A stretch of 64,000 nt of DNA from Kalaharituber pfeilii (taxonomy: Eukaryota; Ascomycota; Pezizomycetes; Pezizales; Pezizaceae): positions 186,001 to 250,000 of the forward strand of contig WHUZ01000063.1 in assembly GCA_015179045.1 (NCBI GenBank), given 5' to 3'. Under the pieces are notes generated by a model. The model was not told the DNA's origin. It was given only the letters and a program-made list of their open reading frames with translations, and did no database searches. Position numbers and translations under genes: made by a program. Shown here piece after piece: positions 49,789 to 63,200 of the stretch (positions are counted from its first letter, which is position 1; the number at the start of each line of letters is the position of its first letter).

Positions 49789-50538
49789 TTATGGGTAGTA
49801 CTTGACCTCCGGGTCCCAGTGTACGGTGGACTTGCGAGTGGGCTTGGAGACTGCGGGCTCGGCGATGCTGTTGGAGCGTGCGACAGCTGGGTGAGGGGCC
49901 TCGGTGTGGTAGTACTTGGTGGTGACCCTGCCGCCGTTCTTATGGCAGATCTCCTCGTAGTAGGAAGCTTCCCGACCGTACTCGACGGGCAAGTTGACCC
50001 TGATGTTGCCGCTGCGTCGGGGGACCTCCTCTCGTCGGTCCCTGCTCTCCCGGCGGGCGCTTGGCTGCGAGGAGGAGGAGGTGTAGTAGTAGCCGGAGGA
50101 GGAGGGTGAGCCGTGGTAGTGCTGGCTCTGCTCCGGGTGGGCGTAGTGCACCGCTGCGTTGGAGGTCTTGGGAGTGTTGTACCTGTCGCTGAGGCCTTTA
50201 TCCATTGCCTTTGCGAGCTCGTAGACCGGGCCGTCGAGATTGGTGAAGTTGACAAGGAGGCTGACATGGCAGGATTTCGTGCCGTAGTATTGTGTTGCCT
50301 TCTCACCTGCCATCATGTACAAAGTGCGTGCTACCGCGATCGCAAGATTGTGGCCCTCGTCACAGAGCTGCTCGCCGCGACGGTGGACCTCCAAGGGCCT
50401 CCTGCAGCTGGAGCAGCCGTGCGCATGCGCATTGAATTGCTCAAAGACGGACATCTTGGGGGCGGTGGAAGTGGGCGGGGACTGCTGGTGGATGGTTACA
50501 AGCTGGCCGTTGGAGGTGGATGGAACGAGAAAAGGCAT
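49789..50538 (-). CDS. Conserved-looking protein of unknown function with a Cys motif
   Basis: The minus-strand frame ends at 49789 and is open back to an ATG at 50811. I prefer the internal ATG at 50538 (MPFLVPSTSNGQLVTI, 249 residues) because a TATATAA box lies about 105 bp upstream of it, inside the longer frame, and the sequence before it is Pro/Ser/Thr-rich. The protein has MSVFEQFNAHAHGCSSCRRP, then EQLCDEGHNLAIAVARTLYMM; the three Cys (CxxC, then Cys 14 residues on) could bind a metal. The second half is polar and Ser/Tyr-rich (SSSGYYYTSSSSQPSARRE), and the end reads KSTVHWDPEVKYYP. No signal peptide or membrane segment is evident from the preferred start. I do not recognise a named family and assign no function. 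The opposite strand has long frames here, but they are low-complexity shadows. Confidence 0.7.
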   Translation of the reverse strand: MPFLVPSTSNGQLVTIHQQSPPTSTAPKMSVFEQFNAHAHGCSSCRRPLEVHRRGEQLCDEGHNLAIAVARTLYMMAGEKATQYYGTKSCHVSLLVNFTNLDGPVYELAKAMDKGLSDRYNTPKTSNAAVHYAHPEQSQHYHGSPSSSGYYYTSSSSQPSARRESRDRREEVPRRSGNIRVNLPVEYGREASYYEEICHKNGGRVTTKYYHTEAPHPAVARSNSIAEPAVSKPTRKSTVHWDPEVKYYP

Positions 50539-50642
50539 AGAGGTACTAGTGGTAGCGGTGGGGGTAGCGATGTAGCTGTAGGTGGGAGTTGGGGAGGACT
50601 GGTTGTAGATTGAAGGGAGCGAGGAGGGGTATTCACTGCCGC

Positions 50643-50649
50643 TTATATA
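50643..50649 (-). promoter_or_regulatory. TATA box for the minus-strand gene
   Basis: TATATAA on the minus strand, about 105 bp upstream of the preferred start codon at 50538. It argues against the longer frame's ATG at 50811 being used. Confidence 0.5.
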
Positions 50650-50970
50650 CCCTATTGTGACTGATGGGCGGGGGGGGGGGGGCTGAGAGCGTGTGAGCGG
50701 GAGGGGGGCAGCTAGGCAGCTGCGTGTGTGGAGGGGGAGGGGAGCTGGGCTGCGGGGCTGTTTCGATGCAGTGTTTTTGGCTGTGCGCTGCGGGATGTGC
50801 GTTTCCTTCAATGAGATCGAGTGGGCTTCTTGAATGGAAGTATTATTGAAGGGTGCGCTGCGAGATGAGATGAGGGAGATGGCAGGCGGGGGATGCAGAT
50901 GCGGATGCGGACGCTTTTATCTTCAAGTTGGCTGCGATCACGTTGGGTTGTCTGTACTGTGGCAGTTTGC

Positions 50971-51020
50971 GATGCTGATGTTGATGCTGATGCTGATGCT
51001 GATGCTGATGCTGATGCTGC
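50971..51020. repeat. GATGCT hexanucleotide repeat
   Basis: Eight near-perfect units upstream of the minus-strand gene. Confidence 0.95.
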
Positions 51021-51197
51021 TTGGGGAGCGGGGGGAGGAACAGTATATATAAGTACTTGTACGTGCCCGATGTCGGCCCTTGCTCAGCAGGCGCGCCAGG
51101 GGCTATTCAGAGTGTGATGGGCGCGGCAGGGATGGGGAGCTGCAACAGGCGCAGCGCAGCGAGGGAGGGTGGGCGGAGGGCAGCGACGGCATGGGTC

Positions 51198-51238
51198 TGG
51201 GGTGCTGGGGTGCTGGGGTGCTGGGGTGCCGGGGTGCC
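51198..51238. repeat. GGGGTGCT octanucleotide repeat
   Basis: About five units, the last two with a T-to-C change, in GC-rich sequence upstream of the minus-strand gene. Confidence 0.95.
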
Positions 51239-51239
51239 A

Positions 51240-54200
51240 GGGCTCGCACCTCGGCGGCCACCACCATCAGACGCACCAAACGCAGACCGGGGGCCCGGTG
51301 CCGCTGCGCAATGGAGCGCAACTCTGGATGCGAGGGCAGTGTGGGCGTGTGGGCGTGTGGTGGCTGGCTGGCTGGCTGGGCTGGGCTCGCCGCCGTCCAT
51401 GGCCATGCGGAATATCGACGCACAAAATGCAACGCAGAGGAGGGAAAGAAAAAGGAAAACAAGAGAAGAAAAAAGGGAGAGCAGTGCGATGTCTTGCGTC
51501 TTGCGGCGCCCGAGGGATGTGTAACCCCGAGTCCCTTGCTGCTACCCACTGTGCCGTATCCGCCGTCTGGATGTTAAGCTGCACGTCACTCTGGACCGTG
51601 GATTCACCAGCGGCGTCCACATATCCCACGACGCTCCCCGTCGCAGCTCGCTGGTATACTTAGCAGTGACTTTGTAGCATGGTTTATCTTTAGCAACAGC
51701 AAAGTACAGTAACTTTGCTCGTTCTGCGTGAGATATGGCGAGACCGAATACCGGTGCCATACTGCTAGAAGCAACGGTAGCTGGCGCAAACACCTGTGAT
51801 GGCACTTTCTCAGCCTTCATCGTATGTTTCCTTGACAGGTTTTTTTTTGCTCTTGCGTTTTGCAAGCCACTTGTTTCTGTTCAACACATGCAAAACGCAC
51901 ATGCATAGCTTTGGGCCAACAAAAAGCGAAGCCCATGTGCAGTTGACCGTGACTGGCTGCTGCTGCTGCATACAGCAACCACCCTCGCAAAGTGGCAGTG
52001 CCCAAAATATGCAATACCCAGCAAATATTCCCCCCGGCCATCTCCGACACCCAGACTACACCCACTTTTCGCTCCCAGTCATACCAATTTCAATTGCTCA
52101 TTTGTATCGCTTGACGCCAGGGTCGCATACCCCAGACTCGCATATGCGTTCCGACAATCCCACCCCCCCCCCCGTTTGATCGTGAACCCTGCCCCCCGAA
52201 CGAAATCGACTCAGAGATCAAGTCATTGAAGGAAACTTCTGGTCGGGACTAGCTGAGCTCCCCCTAGTTTGAATTGTTCCTCAAGCCCAACTCCGATAGA
52301 TCGTGAGGCATGAGGTACATGCGGTGGGTGGCAGAGCAAAAAGTGATCGACGGCAACTCCTCTTGCATCGAGCAAACTCGCTATGGGCATGCGTCGAGAC
52401 TGGCCTGCGGTGGACAGCGCAGCTGATTCTGGCTTGATGCGACATAAGCGACCAGTCCCGGTCACCATCGCCGACTGCTAAAACCTCTTGATTGCGGCGC
52501 AACACATGTCCTGCCCTCTTGAAGAGAGAATCCAACTTCCCCTTGCGCCCCAGTTTAAACTTTGATTCAAAAGACCTGCATCGGGCCTACCCGACAGATC
52601 TTGCTCCTAGCAACAAGCAGGTATCTCATTGGTGATATGCATATATCTGCTTGCTGTTTGTCCCTGTAGTTGCAGATAATCTGCACAGTCATCGAATTAT
52701 CAATTCGAACGTTGCAGTACTGCTGATGGGCGGCTGTGGCTTTAACTTCCTAACATTTCTTATTTTCTGTTTCGTAAACGTCAATCTATCATCTCCCACT
52801 CGCTGGTTATTTCTGACCTGATACTATGTACCTCGCAATATCTAAGCACTCTGAAAAGAGAGAGAAACGTGTAACTCATGTGCTACTATTTCGATAGTTG
52901 GTTCCTGAAGTTCCCAATTCGTATGTCAACTGGAGGGATAAAATATGCAGTGTCATTCTTACCGACATCAACTTGTCTTGGCGTCGGCTTTTCTTGCTTT
53001 CACAGTTTGAGACTGGGTACTATCGCTTCAGTAATACTGAACAATATGAATCTGGGATAGTTGGACCCACCTTATTATGGCTATGCAGAATCTTTAACTT
53101 CTGACATCGGTCCTTCGCCGCATAGCACAGCCCTACCTTGAGCCTGCTACTAGTAGCTAACGCTCACAGTGCGTCGGGAAATGATACTGCAGGTCCCAAG
53201 CCATGAACAATCCTGAATCTTTCTATTGGTCATGTCTGCGCTCACACTGCTTGATGGGCTCAGTCCAAAAAACAACATCGCAGCCATGTTTTTCGCATAA
53301 TCCGATAAATGGCCGTTTACTCTGCCCTAACCGATAACCTTTCGCAACTAGGTCAAATGATCGGGGTTTATGAGAACTGTTCAGAGCCAACAGGTCTTAA
53401 TGAGGTCAGCATTTTACAAGAACAAATAAATACAAATCGTTTGACTGCATCCCCATTTGTCTGTGGTTCCTATGTCATGTGTACAATGAAGTCCTTCCCA
53501 AGCGACGTGAATCGCCACCGAGTATGCACTGCATAACTGAAATGGTGGGGTAAATGTTTGAAACCGAAGCGCACCGGTCATGATCATGACTCGACGATAG
53601 ATTTCCAGGTTTTTTTCCCGCAAAGTTAGCTACCCAAGAGGTTTCAAGGGTAATGCAACCAAATTAAGGTAGGTGCAAGGCCACTGTCGTCACTCAGCTC
53701 CAGGGGGTTTGCAAAATTGCTGGTAGTCAACATTGACAGTGGCCATTCGCAATTGATGAATCATACTTGAGGTTATTGTATCTTGTCTTGATCCCATTCA
53801 CATTATGATAATCCCTGTATGATTTAGGCTGTACTTTCCCCACACATCTCCACCTCTCTCGGATTGACTCCTCTCAATTCCAGGCTCAATTGTCGATACA
53901 ATCTGCAAACACTGTGATGCCGAGACTAGTATATCATAAACATATTAGTATAACTCTAGAGCACACATCTACCACTCTGAGCAATCCATGTCTGGCATCC
54001 CATAGCACACAACACTTGATATTGACTTCATACCAGTCACTTCAGCTGCTGCCTAATTCTCAATTGCAACGGTATTACGTATGCCTCCATCGGTTATGCT
54101 CATGGAAAATTAATATCTGGTAGTTTCTGGCATTATTTCGAGACAAGACAGCTGAAGCCTAATTGTTTCTATTCGCCTCTTGAAGCTTCCAAAACTTCCA

Positions 54201-57200
54201 TATAGAACTCGCACTTGGAAGCGAACTATCTTTAGAGGTTGAGTGGATGGCCGCTGTGAAATTTCATCCCATCACACCGCACGGTCATGGGTAGAATTTG
54301 TTGAAATGCGATTGGGGCGGTGTGCTGGGCATGTTGTGGTGGTACAAGCAAATCCCTGACAGAGAGCAGATATGTAGAGTCGAGATTATATGGGCATGGG
54401 TAGCACTTGCTTTTGGTATATGACACCTGATCGTCATGATCTGAGATTTACTCATGGATGCATGGCACCATTGTGAAGTTGCATAGTTTCGTTCCGCCGG
54501 TTTAGACCTGTTTTGCGGGTTAATGTCCGCTGTTTATTGGTATCTGAGTGCAAACTTAGTCCAAGCAAGATAGGTAGAAGTACCTCCCCTAGCACGGAAA
54601 GATGTATCATCAGAATGCCCGTATGGACGATGATGAATACCGTATACGCATGAAGTTGATTTCATAGCATCGGAAATAAGTAGCATTGGGACTTTCGACA
54701 ACCTTATACGCTCACTTTACTCCACACTGTGAGTGTGTATTGGCAACAGTAGTGATCGTGGTTGGGATGCTCGTAATCAGAAAAGGATGCAGTTGCATTA
54801 TCAACGAAGAGAACTGCCCTGCCATCACGAAAGACATGGCATCCATACTCCCCATTACGCTATACTTCCCAAACAGGCAAGTATGTATGACACTAGGTAT
54901 CTCCCAAGAGAGCAGAGCCCCCATGATCCACAGTGCATCAAACTTCAACTTCAGCCTTCACGTGTGGGTACACTCCCCGCCGATTTGCCAGAGATTAAAG
55001 GAAAGCGGACGGTAGAAGAGTCGGGCATAAGGGAAATATTCACCCGGGCGCTCTGGTTGTCACTTTGTTGCTAATCAGAAACAACCAGAGTGACGTAAAC
55101 CCAGGCTGCTGGGCGAAAACCTGAAAGAGGCTCAAGAAGCAGTACTCGTATTCATACCGTTCATCGGTCGTTCCGCGCGTTACGGGCTGGGCAATTTTAT
55201 GGTTCTGATTCCCAGTCGAGAAAGCAAAGGCTACAGTCTAACTCCCAATAGCGGGTTGCATCACTCCATGTATGTCTCTCAATTGAAATTAAAACTTCAG
55301 AGTAGTACTAAAAGGGCTAATGTGTTAGGGTTCGATACCTAAATGGTCAACAAGGCGCATATGCCAATAGTCCAAAAATGCAGCCGCGGCTGAATCTGCA
55401 AGATTTCTTCCACTGCGGATGTTTTACTTCGAATTCGTTTGAACTGCATTTTCAAGGATTAGGTCATTGCTGGTTGTTCTCTCGCCTCATTGGACAAATA
55501 TCCCCCTTTTTCACTGCACCGCCGTTTAACGATTCACGGCTTATTCTCCGGCTGAAGATTTAGTTATTTGTATCGTTGAATACGGCATAAGTCAAAACAT
55601 GGTGGATGACGAAAACAATACTTCCTATTAGTACTCTGGACTCCTTATGCACCTGAGTATAGTTGGATCAATAATTTCAGGTCAACCAGGTGTTACACCA
55701 AGAATAAATGATATATATTCATTGATGATGAAAAGCTGCAGCTAATGGATAATCTTACTCAATATCTCAATCGAAAGTATGATAAAGCTTGAAAAATATA
55801 TATCTAATGCTACGTACGCATTCTGCATGACGAAACGCGCTATGCAACGCAACTTTCCAAAAGGGCTCTAATCCCAATTACTAGTAGTGCTGAGACTAAT
55901 CCCGAGTTGAGTCTAGCTGGTCTCGTGCCATGGCAACCAGACTCGTGCCTACCGGGAGCTTATTTTTGGCATGCCGTTGCACATCAAATGTACACATGTA
56001 CATATATCACCAGCGTTTCATCTTTCGCCAGCAACCAATGCGAGTATCTCCATTCCAGTCCCAATTCCACTGCCACTTATTTTGTTTCGTCCACAATTGG
56101 AAAAAGTTGACGCGCATCTTGACGGCGCTCAGTGCCTGGGCGACATAATTAAGCCACACGTAGCATTGAAACAAAAAATAGAATATGATAATTTGCTGGG
56201 GCGACGATCGAGTCCCGACAAAAAGGTAATGGTGTTAATTTTCTCGATGAATCTATGGATTCGCTGATGATCAGTTACTCGAACTGGCTAGTTACTGCAG
56301 TCTCGAACCATAGTTGCTGAGCATTAAGATGCTTCTTTTTAAGGCCTAGAGCGAATATTGGTTTGTTAATTATGGAAATAACATCTTGATTCCATATTCA
56401 GAAAATTCGGGCACGCGTAGGTGTTGCGCCAGCACCAGATCTGCGCATTCCATTTTCGTTCATGAGAAGCAGATAGATTCAGAAACGGCTATGCTGGATC
56501 GCATCGTGGGAATTCAGCGGCTAAACAAGAAGCGACAGCCAATGGGCTAGAAGCACCTTCAGGTACGTTCTTCAGCCCTTTCAAGCAAAATATAGAAGAC
56601 ACCATCTCAGGGGAACAGATCTAGAAAACTCTCCAGTTTCAGAAGCCATCTTCTTGTTCCACACAGCTCAATTCATTACGCATCATATGAGATGACCGCA
56701 TGTCTGGCCTACCAAATACCGAAACAAGTGATGAGATATGGATGTGCCTTGCCAAAAAAACAATACAAATTGTGCTGTGCTGATGCAAAATCTAAATCCA
56801 AGATTGTTGACATGCCACCCAATCAAATGCGGTACCGGGCATATATCTCTCTGTAACGTGACCACAATTTCATTCAAGGGGAAAAAGTTTGGCAAACTAA
56901 CCATGCATTAACATCCGATTCTATTAGGAAAAAACAAAGCCTTACCTAGATTTAGCAAAACAGCGCCAGGTGCATCCGCATGCACTGCCGAGTCGAGCCA
57001 AACATGTACGGGCAGGGAACAAGTCTCAAACTAAAGCGTGCAGCTGAAGCCTTAAACAATAAGAATTAAATATTGAATTGTATGTGTGGAAATTGGTACC
57101 TGCATACAGATGAACACTGCAATTCGTTTGCTATTGTCCGATTCATACCGAAGCACTGAAATTCTATGCTGAACGCTAAGCGTCACGTGTGGTGATCAAT

Positions 57201-60200
57201 GACGCCTGATTCTCATGATATATATCAGTTGACAACGAGAAGAGGATATGCGGGAAAGGGATAGAAAGACACGTAAGTAGTCCTGTTGTTTTGCAATTGC
57301 AATTGGGCTATACCCACATCCCATGATTCCGCCCATCGTGCATCTTTCCACTCATTAGCCTATATGGCCTCATCTCTTGTGCTATGCTAATTGAAAGTAG
57401 GTAATTCAATCACTTAGAACCCATATTCGTCGCCATCGCCAGCAATATTCCTAGTAATAGAATACCCCGCAATAACTCGTGCGCGTGTACTACTGCGGTG
57501 TGCACTCTGCAGGAAACTGCTCGAGCTATTCGGAATTCTTCTCCAGCCCGTAACCTAGTTACTTCATCGATACCCAAATCATATCCAATTTCTTACATCC
57601 TCATACGTATTGTTGAAGTCCTTTTCTTTCTTTCTTTCATCTCCGACAACAAATCATAACGTACAATCCACCTCCTAGACCAAAAAATTCTAGCCACACA
57701 CGCACGCACACATGCATGCATGCATGCGTGTGCCGCCCAACCCCGCATTCTACGTGCATAAAGTACTGACAACTTGAGCACAAGTATTGCGCTGCGCTGC
57801 GTCATCAGTATGCATGTTTAGGATTGAATTTGGAAAGGTGGGCTGAAAATTTGGAGGTGAACTAGCTGCTCTATCATCGCTAATAGGGGAACAAAGAAAC
57901 GAATCGGGGTTTCCAAGTCAGAATGGATTCCGAGCCTTAAGTTGAAGCAGGGCTAGCGAAAATGAAAACTCTGGGTCTGGGATAGATGGCGAAGAGAGTT
58001 GATCTGATCAATATGATAACTCTTGTGGAAAACTCTACAAGTGGGTACAGCCTCAAGCCGCAGTCTGCGCGGTGTGCTCTGCAACCTTCAATCTGCAGGG
58101 CACAGGGCAACATGTACACATGGCAAAGGTTTAGTGTACTGGTGCATGGCACAACAGCATATTACAAGCGGGAGGAAAATGGGAATGTGCGTGGACCGCA
58201 AATCTTGTCCTAGATGTACGAGGTGCTGGATTGGGTATAGGCGAGTACTTGGGTGTGTAAGAGCTTATCCAAGGTTGGGAAGACATGAAATGCACAAGAC
58301 ATCGTTACGGATTTGTAGGTGAGGTAAGGTAAGGCAATTGTCATTTCTATATGGTGACGATTTAGGTGATAGATATGGGGACACACCGTGTTCTATGGAT
58401 GCTATACCTCATACCAGGTTTACCTTTCCTTCTCTTCCCATACCGCCTGCTTCTAAATTCAAAATCTACAAGGCCCGCACTCTCAATTTCCAACCACAGG
58501 TACTTACTGGTATTATCGCCTATTTTCTTTAATACCATTCCATCGTTTTTCCAGTCATGCTGCATATGTATGCTCATACCTATCAATATTCCAAACCCGC
58601 AGAACTCAGCACGGGTGTCACGGCAACCATGGAAGAGGTGCCACTTTGCCACCCAAGCGGCGCTGGTTCTCGTACTTGCGCTGGAGTGTGCTGCGGACCG
58701 GATTGTACCACATGCGTACGAATGCAATCTGCGCGGATTTCTTTCTTTTTTCCTACATTTGTTTTTTTGACCCTTTTGGGCCTTCTTCTATGTTTGCTTT
58801 TTTTTTTTTGTTCACTACAAAGATAAGGTGATGGGAGTAACATTCGTACCTACTTATGAGTAAGAGTTGACGTACGGGGGGAGGAGGAGTCGATCGTCAA
58901 CCTACCGGTGTATATATTACCAATTTTATACACTTCCTGAAAGACTAAACAAGGAAATCATGATTTTTTCTCGCCAAACTTTTGAAGCCTCATAAGTGAC
59001 TATGTTAGAGGGGGGCTTACGACTGAGACCTAAGCTACAAAAATACGAACCAGACGGAAAACCGGTCTGCAAGGTTAGTAAACTACAAGCTTGGGGGTAT
59101 ATACGGCTATGCATGGTGGTACGAGAGAAGGTACTGCCACTAGACGTAATTTTGTGGCGTTTTGAATCATGAGTTTGGGGTCAGCTGAAAAAAAAAAAAA
59201 AAAAAAAAAACCGTATCTTGTGCCCAGACTTTTTCTTCAGCTTCGATGGAAAGTAATGCCAGGTATGTGCAGGATTAGGGAGGTTGTGAATGTATTTTTC
59301 CATGTCGATGTAAATTTTGTGTATGACTTTTTGGGGGTTCGTTTCGCTCGATTAGTGTATGTGCGGTGTGGGGTGGGAGAATTCAGAACTTTTTACTTCG
59401 ATGCTGCATAAAATAAAAGTTGGTAACGAATTGGACAAGTTGGGTGCTAAAGCAAAGAATTTAATATATTCTTAATTCACAAGGAGAAATTTGATTATGG
59501 CATGGGTAAATCATTGTAATTCATCTCTCTATTTACTGATACCTTTCTAATCATCGTAGACTGCATATATATATATATGGAAGATAGGTACGCCACGCAT
59601 ATTACATATTATTCTAACTCCCCCTTTTTTTATTTAATATACAGTGACTGAGCAAAAAGGTCTTCCGGATAGAGTTGGTGTTATGCGATGATCATAACGA
59701 AAAGCGTTATGGGGAAGTCGTGGGACGTACAGCACTGCGGGGGACCTTTTTCGATTCTGCTCGATAGTAATGGTTTTTTAATTAAAAAAAAAATAAAAAG
59801 GAAAAGTGAGATGTAACTTGAATAAACATCCGATATACCAAATTTTTTTCTCAGAATTCAAATAGGAGCATTTTTTGGTTGAGCTATTGTGTCTCTTGCT
59901 AGAGGGGGGTCTGCTCCGCTGCATGTCTTTTGACCCCCTAGGATACTTTTCCTGATATTGTATACTAGTAATACCAACCATATCCGGAAGAGTTTTTGCT
60001 AGTCACGGTATATTCCCTAGAAACTCAACCTCTCAACATCAGTGAGTATATATTTATAAAGATATCTTGCTTAAAGATAGTAGGCACATGCTCCTTTGTA
60101 GGATCTAACATCCAAGCAAAACTTGATGATCTCATGCCCAAGCTCGCCTCCAATTCAAGTAACGAGTACGTAACCATCCCGTTATGATAAGTAAAATAAA

Positions 60201-63200
60201 ATTCTAAGAGAACAGGAGTTATAGGCATATTATGTAGAGTGCAGATATGCTGCATATAGTAGAACGTTTTGAGTTCCCTAGGAAGCTCGCCAACTGTCAC
60301 AAACGACGTTCGGAATCCGTGATCAGAGATAATGTAGGTTTTTCTCCCGGGATATGGGATGCGGAAAGGGCTTTTAGGTATTGCAATATCGATATCCAGT
60401 TCCCTAGATCTGTAGTAATTCTGGACTTTGCGGACGTCAGCTCAGGGCAAATGCATGGTGACCAGTTGGTTAAGAGATGTCACAGCGGCGTACTAGGCAG
60501 GAGTGGAATGGCCGAGTGGATCTGAGCAGCGGATGGGGGGCAATCATGGAGCTGAGGGAAGCCCTGTACTTCTCTCTATGAGATATCTACCTTATGATCC
60601 TCCACTGCACTCTAATGGTGATTGCTAGAAAGTACTGCTTTGACTCTGAATATCATCTTGCTGCCGATCATCCACTTTCGACGACTTAGTAGTTATCACC
60701 TCTCGGCCGGTAACATTTGTTTCGGAAATCCCAAGCGAAAGTGCAAGGGCAAATACAATCTTCCTCAGACACATAGTTATAGCTGCTACCATTGCATCAT
60801 TGCACTTCGGTCTCATGGATGATAATGCCAGTTATAGCTGTATCTCTAAAAGTGAAGACACCAGGAACGCACAGCGTTGGGGAAGCCGGGAGAAGGTCTC
60901 CTTGCAGACGCAGTGTCCTTGCAGAGGAGACATGAGGTCTACTATGGTTCGGAGGGTGGCGTGTTGAGGTACGTTTAGCTCCCCGTCAAAGCAGCCGAAA
61001 GCGAATTGGGCAACCACCGAGTATTAAGGAAGCTCTGCCGCGGGCTTGCTTGGCTTACTTTGAGGGACGGGAGGACGGCATTTCAGATAATTTCGCCGAG
61101 AGGAGGATCCAGGAAAGTGTTTGTAGTAGGGTATAAGAAAAAGTAAAATGAGAGCTTGCTGTTCTTCTTGCTTTTCAATCACCTGACGGCTCATTCATAG
61201 CTATAGTTCTATTTTCGTTTACACAGTACTCGCAACGTGTAACATATGGGGGCTCTTAACTGTACCTAGCCATAGTCAGATTTACCCTGTGTGAAGCAGT
61301 GGGATAGTTGTGCGAGTAGGTATGATGCCAGTGAAGGGCAAAAGCTGATGAGCTTAGACGTCCAGTGTAAAACTGCCGAGGACCACATGATGCAACAGCC
61401 ATAAGGCTACGACTACTAAGAAGGAGGTCGATACTGCCAAGTTACCTAAAATGGAAGTCAAGAATGCCAAGATGCAGTATCTAACGGCAAGGGGGCTTAG
61501 ATGATGATTCGATATCCCCCGAAAGTCAAAAATCGGGCTTCAAGCAGCAGGCTTATTAGCTCTTATCTATCTGTGCCTCGTTCCTAGGCACGGCGTGTGA
61601 ATTTGGGTTTGTGATCGTCACCCATTGTAGTACTCGCACTACATGGCTTTGCGAGTCTGGTGAAGCTTAGATGTGGAAGACAATCTATGCAATAACCAGA
61701 GGAGTGGTCTAGTCTACGTAGTGTATTATCACCCACAGTCAATGCATATTGGTTTATTAAATGAGCCAGTGAGTGATAGTTCAACTATAGATTTAGCGGT
61801 AATGCTAGACTCGATGCCTACATTTACATAGAATACCAAGCACGGGTACGTCGTATATTCATAACCATCTATATTATTTTACCCCATCGCGAGTGCTCTG
61901 TAACACCATCCCATCATCAAATGCCTCCACTGATCTCTCACCAGTCCAATGTAGATCTCCACTTAACAGTGTTTTCAAATTACATACTATCGGGATCCCC
62001 TCCGTTCCCTCCCCACGGTTCCTCAGCTCTATCGATATCCAGGTTTTACATTTACGATCAGCGCCCTAAAGATAATCGAGGACAAAAAGTTGAATAGAAA
62101 AAAAATCAGTCAAAAACAAACTGGCTATGCAATTTGTGGCTTGCACCCGAACAAGGCCCTGCGGTCCGTCGCATGCAGCCCGATTCCAAATCCCCACACA
62201 CATCCCTGCTTAGACGCAAACACTTGTTAAATCCACATGTGAACGTTTGGTAAGTAGTCCGCAGCACATAAACTGCTTCTCATGCAACTTATCGAAACTC
62301 TTCTGTTTTACGCCCGATAAAGATCGCCAATTGTTGGGACTGAAAAAGAAACCCAAAAAGCCATCTTGATATATATGGAGGAAAGTACACCCGATTTACG
62401 AAAAACACCAAGTTTCGTTCCAAAATGTCGAATCAGACTAGCGAGTGTGTGTGGGTGAAAGCTCGATGGTTGTAAAAACTCCCATTGTCAAGATACCCTA
62501 GGTATCATACTCTTAGAGGATGAGACCCGACGTTTTCCGCTACTTCTTCCAGGCTGATCAGACTCCGGAACGAGTTAAGTAACCCTAACTCAGCTGAGGA
62601 CTCAGTTAGCCTTGCCTTACAAACTTACGGATACTACCCAATGAGAGCCATCCAGGTCCTCGGTTGGCCCCCACCCTGCAAACATAAGTACCAGACCATC
62701 AAACCAAACCAAACACGGTATCCTTCCAGAAACACCAAACCAAACGTCTCAGACACACACATCCAAAAATTACCGGTTCCACTACCCTGGACGGCAGGGG
62801 GAAGCAGCGAGCATAAACACACATGTCATCCCGCAATGCGATGTCCTAGGTATGTCATAGTTCAGCTTGAGGCGGGTGAATTAACAATTCCATCGACCTT
62901 GAGGCAATTTTTGAATGTATGCCGAGTCACGAACCTTGCATCGGCATGACTAGGCATTCTCGCTTCGTCCACTCAGGCTCAAGCTCTCATCCATAAGTCC
63001 ATCTTTTTTATTGCCTGACGCCTTCAAAAAAGGGTAATGCTAACATAACGAAAAGTTCGCCATCGAGACAATTGCAGAAGATTGTGCAGCCTCTTAGGTC
63101 CTCTGCAATCACCTTAATCAGAAATAGCCACAACTCAAGCGCACAGACTCAATCCACGCAAGCCTCGGTTGACAGCTGTCGTCCTTCCCTGATCTGATTG

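Noticed and set aside
49252..50306. Long frames on both strands overlapping the gene at 49789-50538
   Set aside because: Low-complexity Gly/Val or Pro/Thr/Ser composition; only the minus-strand frame ending at 49789 has a structured core.
51021..51577. Overlapping GC-rich frames on both strands
   Set aside because: Ala/Gly/Pro-rich translations in several frames at once point to base composition and tandem repeats, not coding.
55325..55345. T-loop-like GGGTTCGATACC, possible tRNA
   Set aside because: No acceptor stem or anticodon arm can be paired around it; similar GTTCGA strings at 43290 and 45800 also fail.
58557..58826. Cys-rich small protein (effector-like)
   Set aside because: The Cys cluster lies mid-frame, no signal peptide precedes it, and the hydrophobic C-terminus is encoded by T runs.
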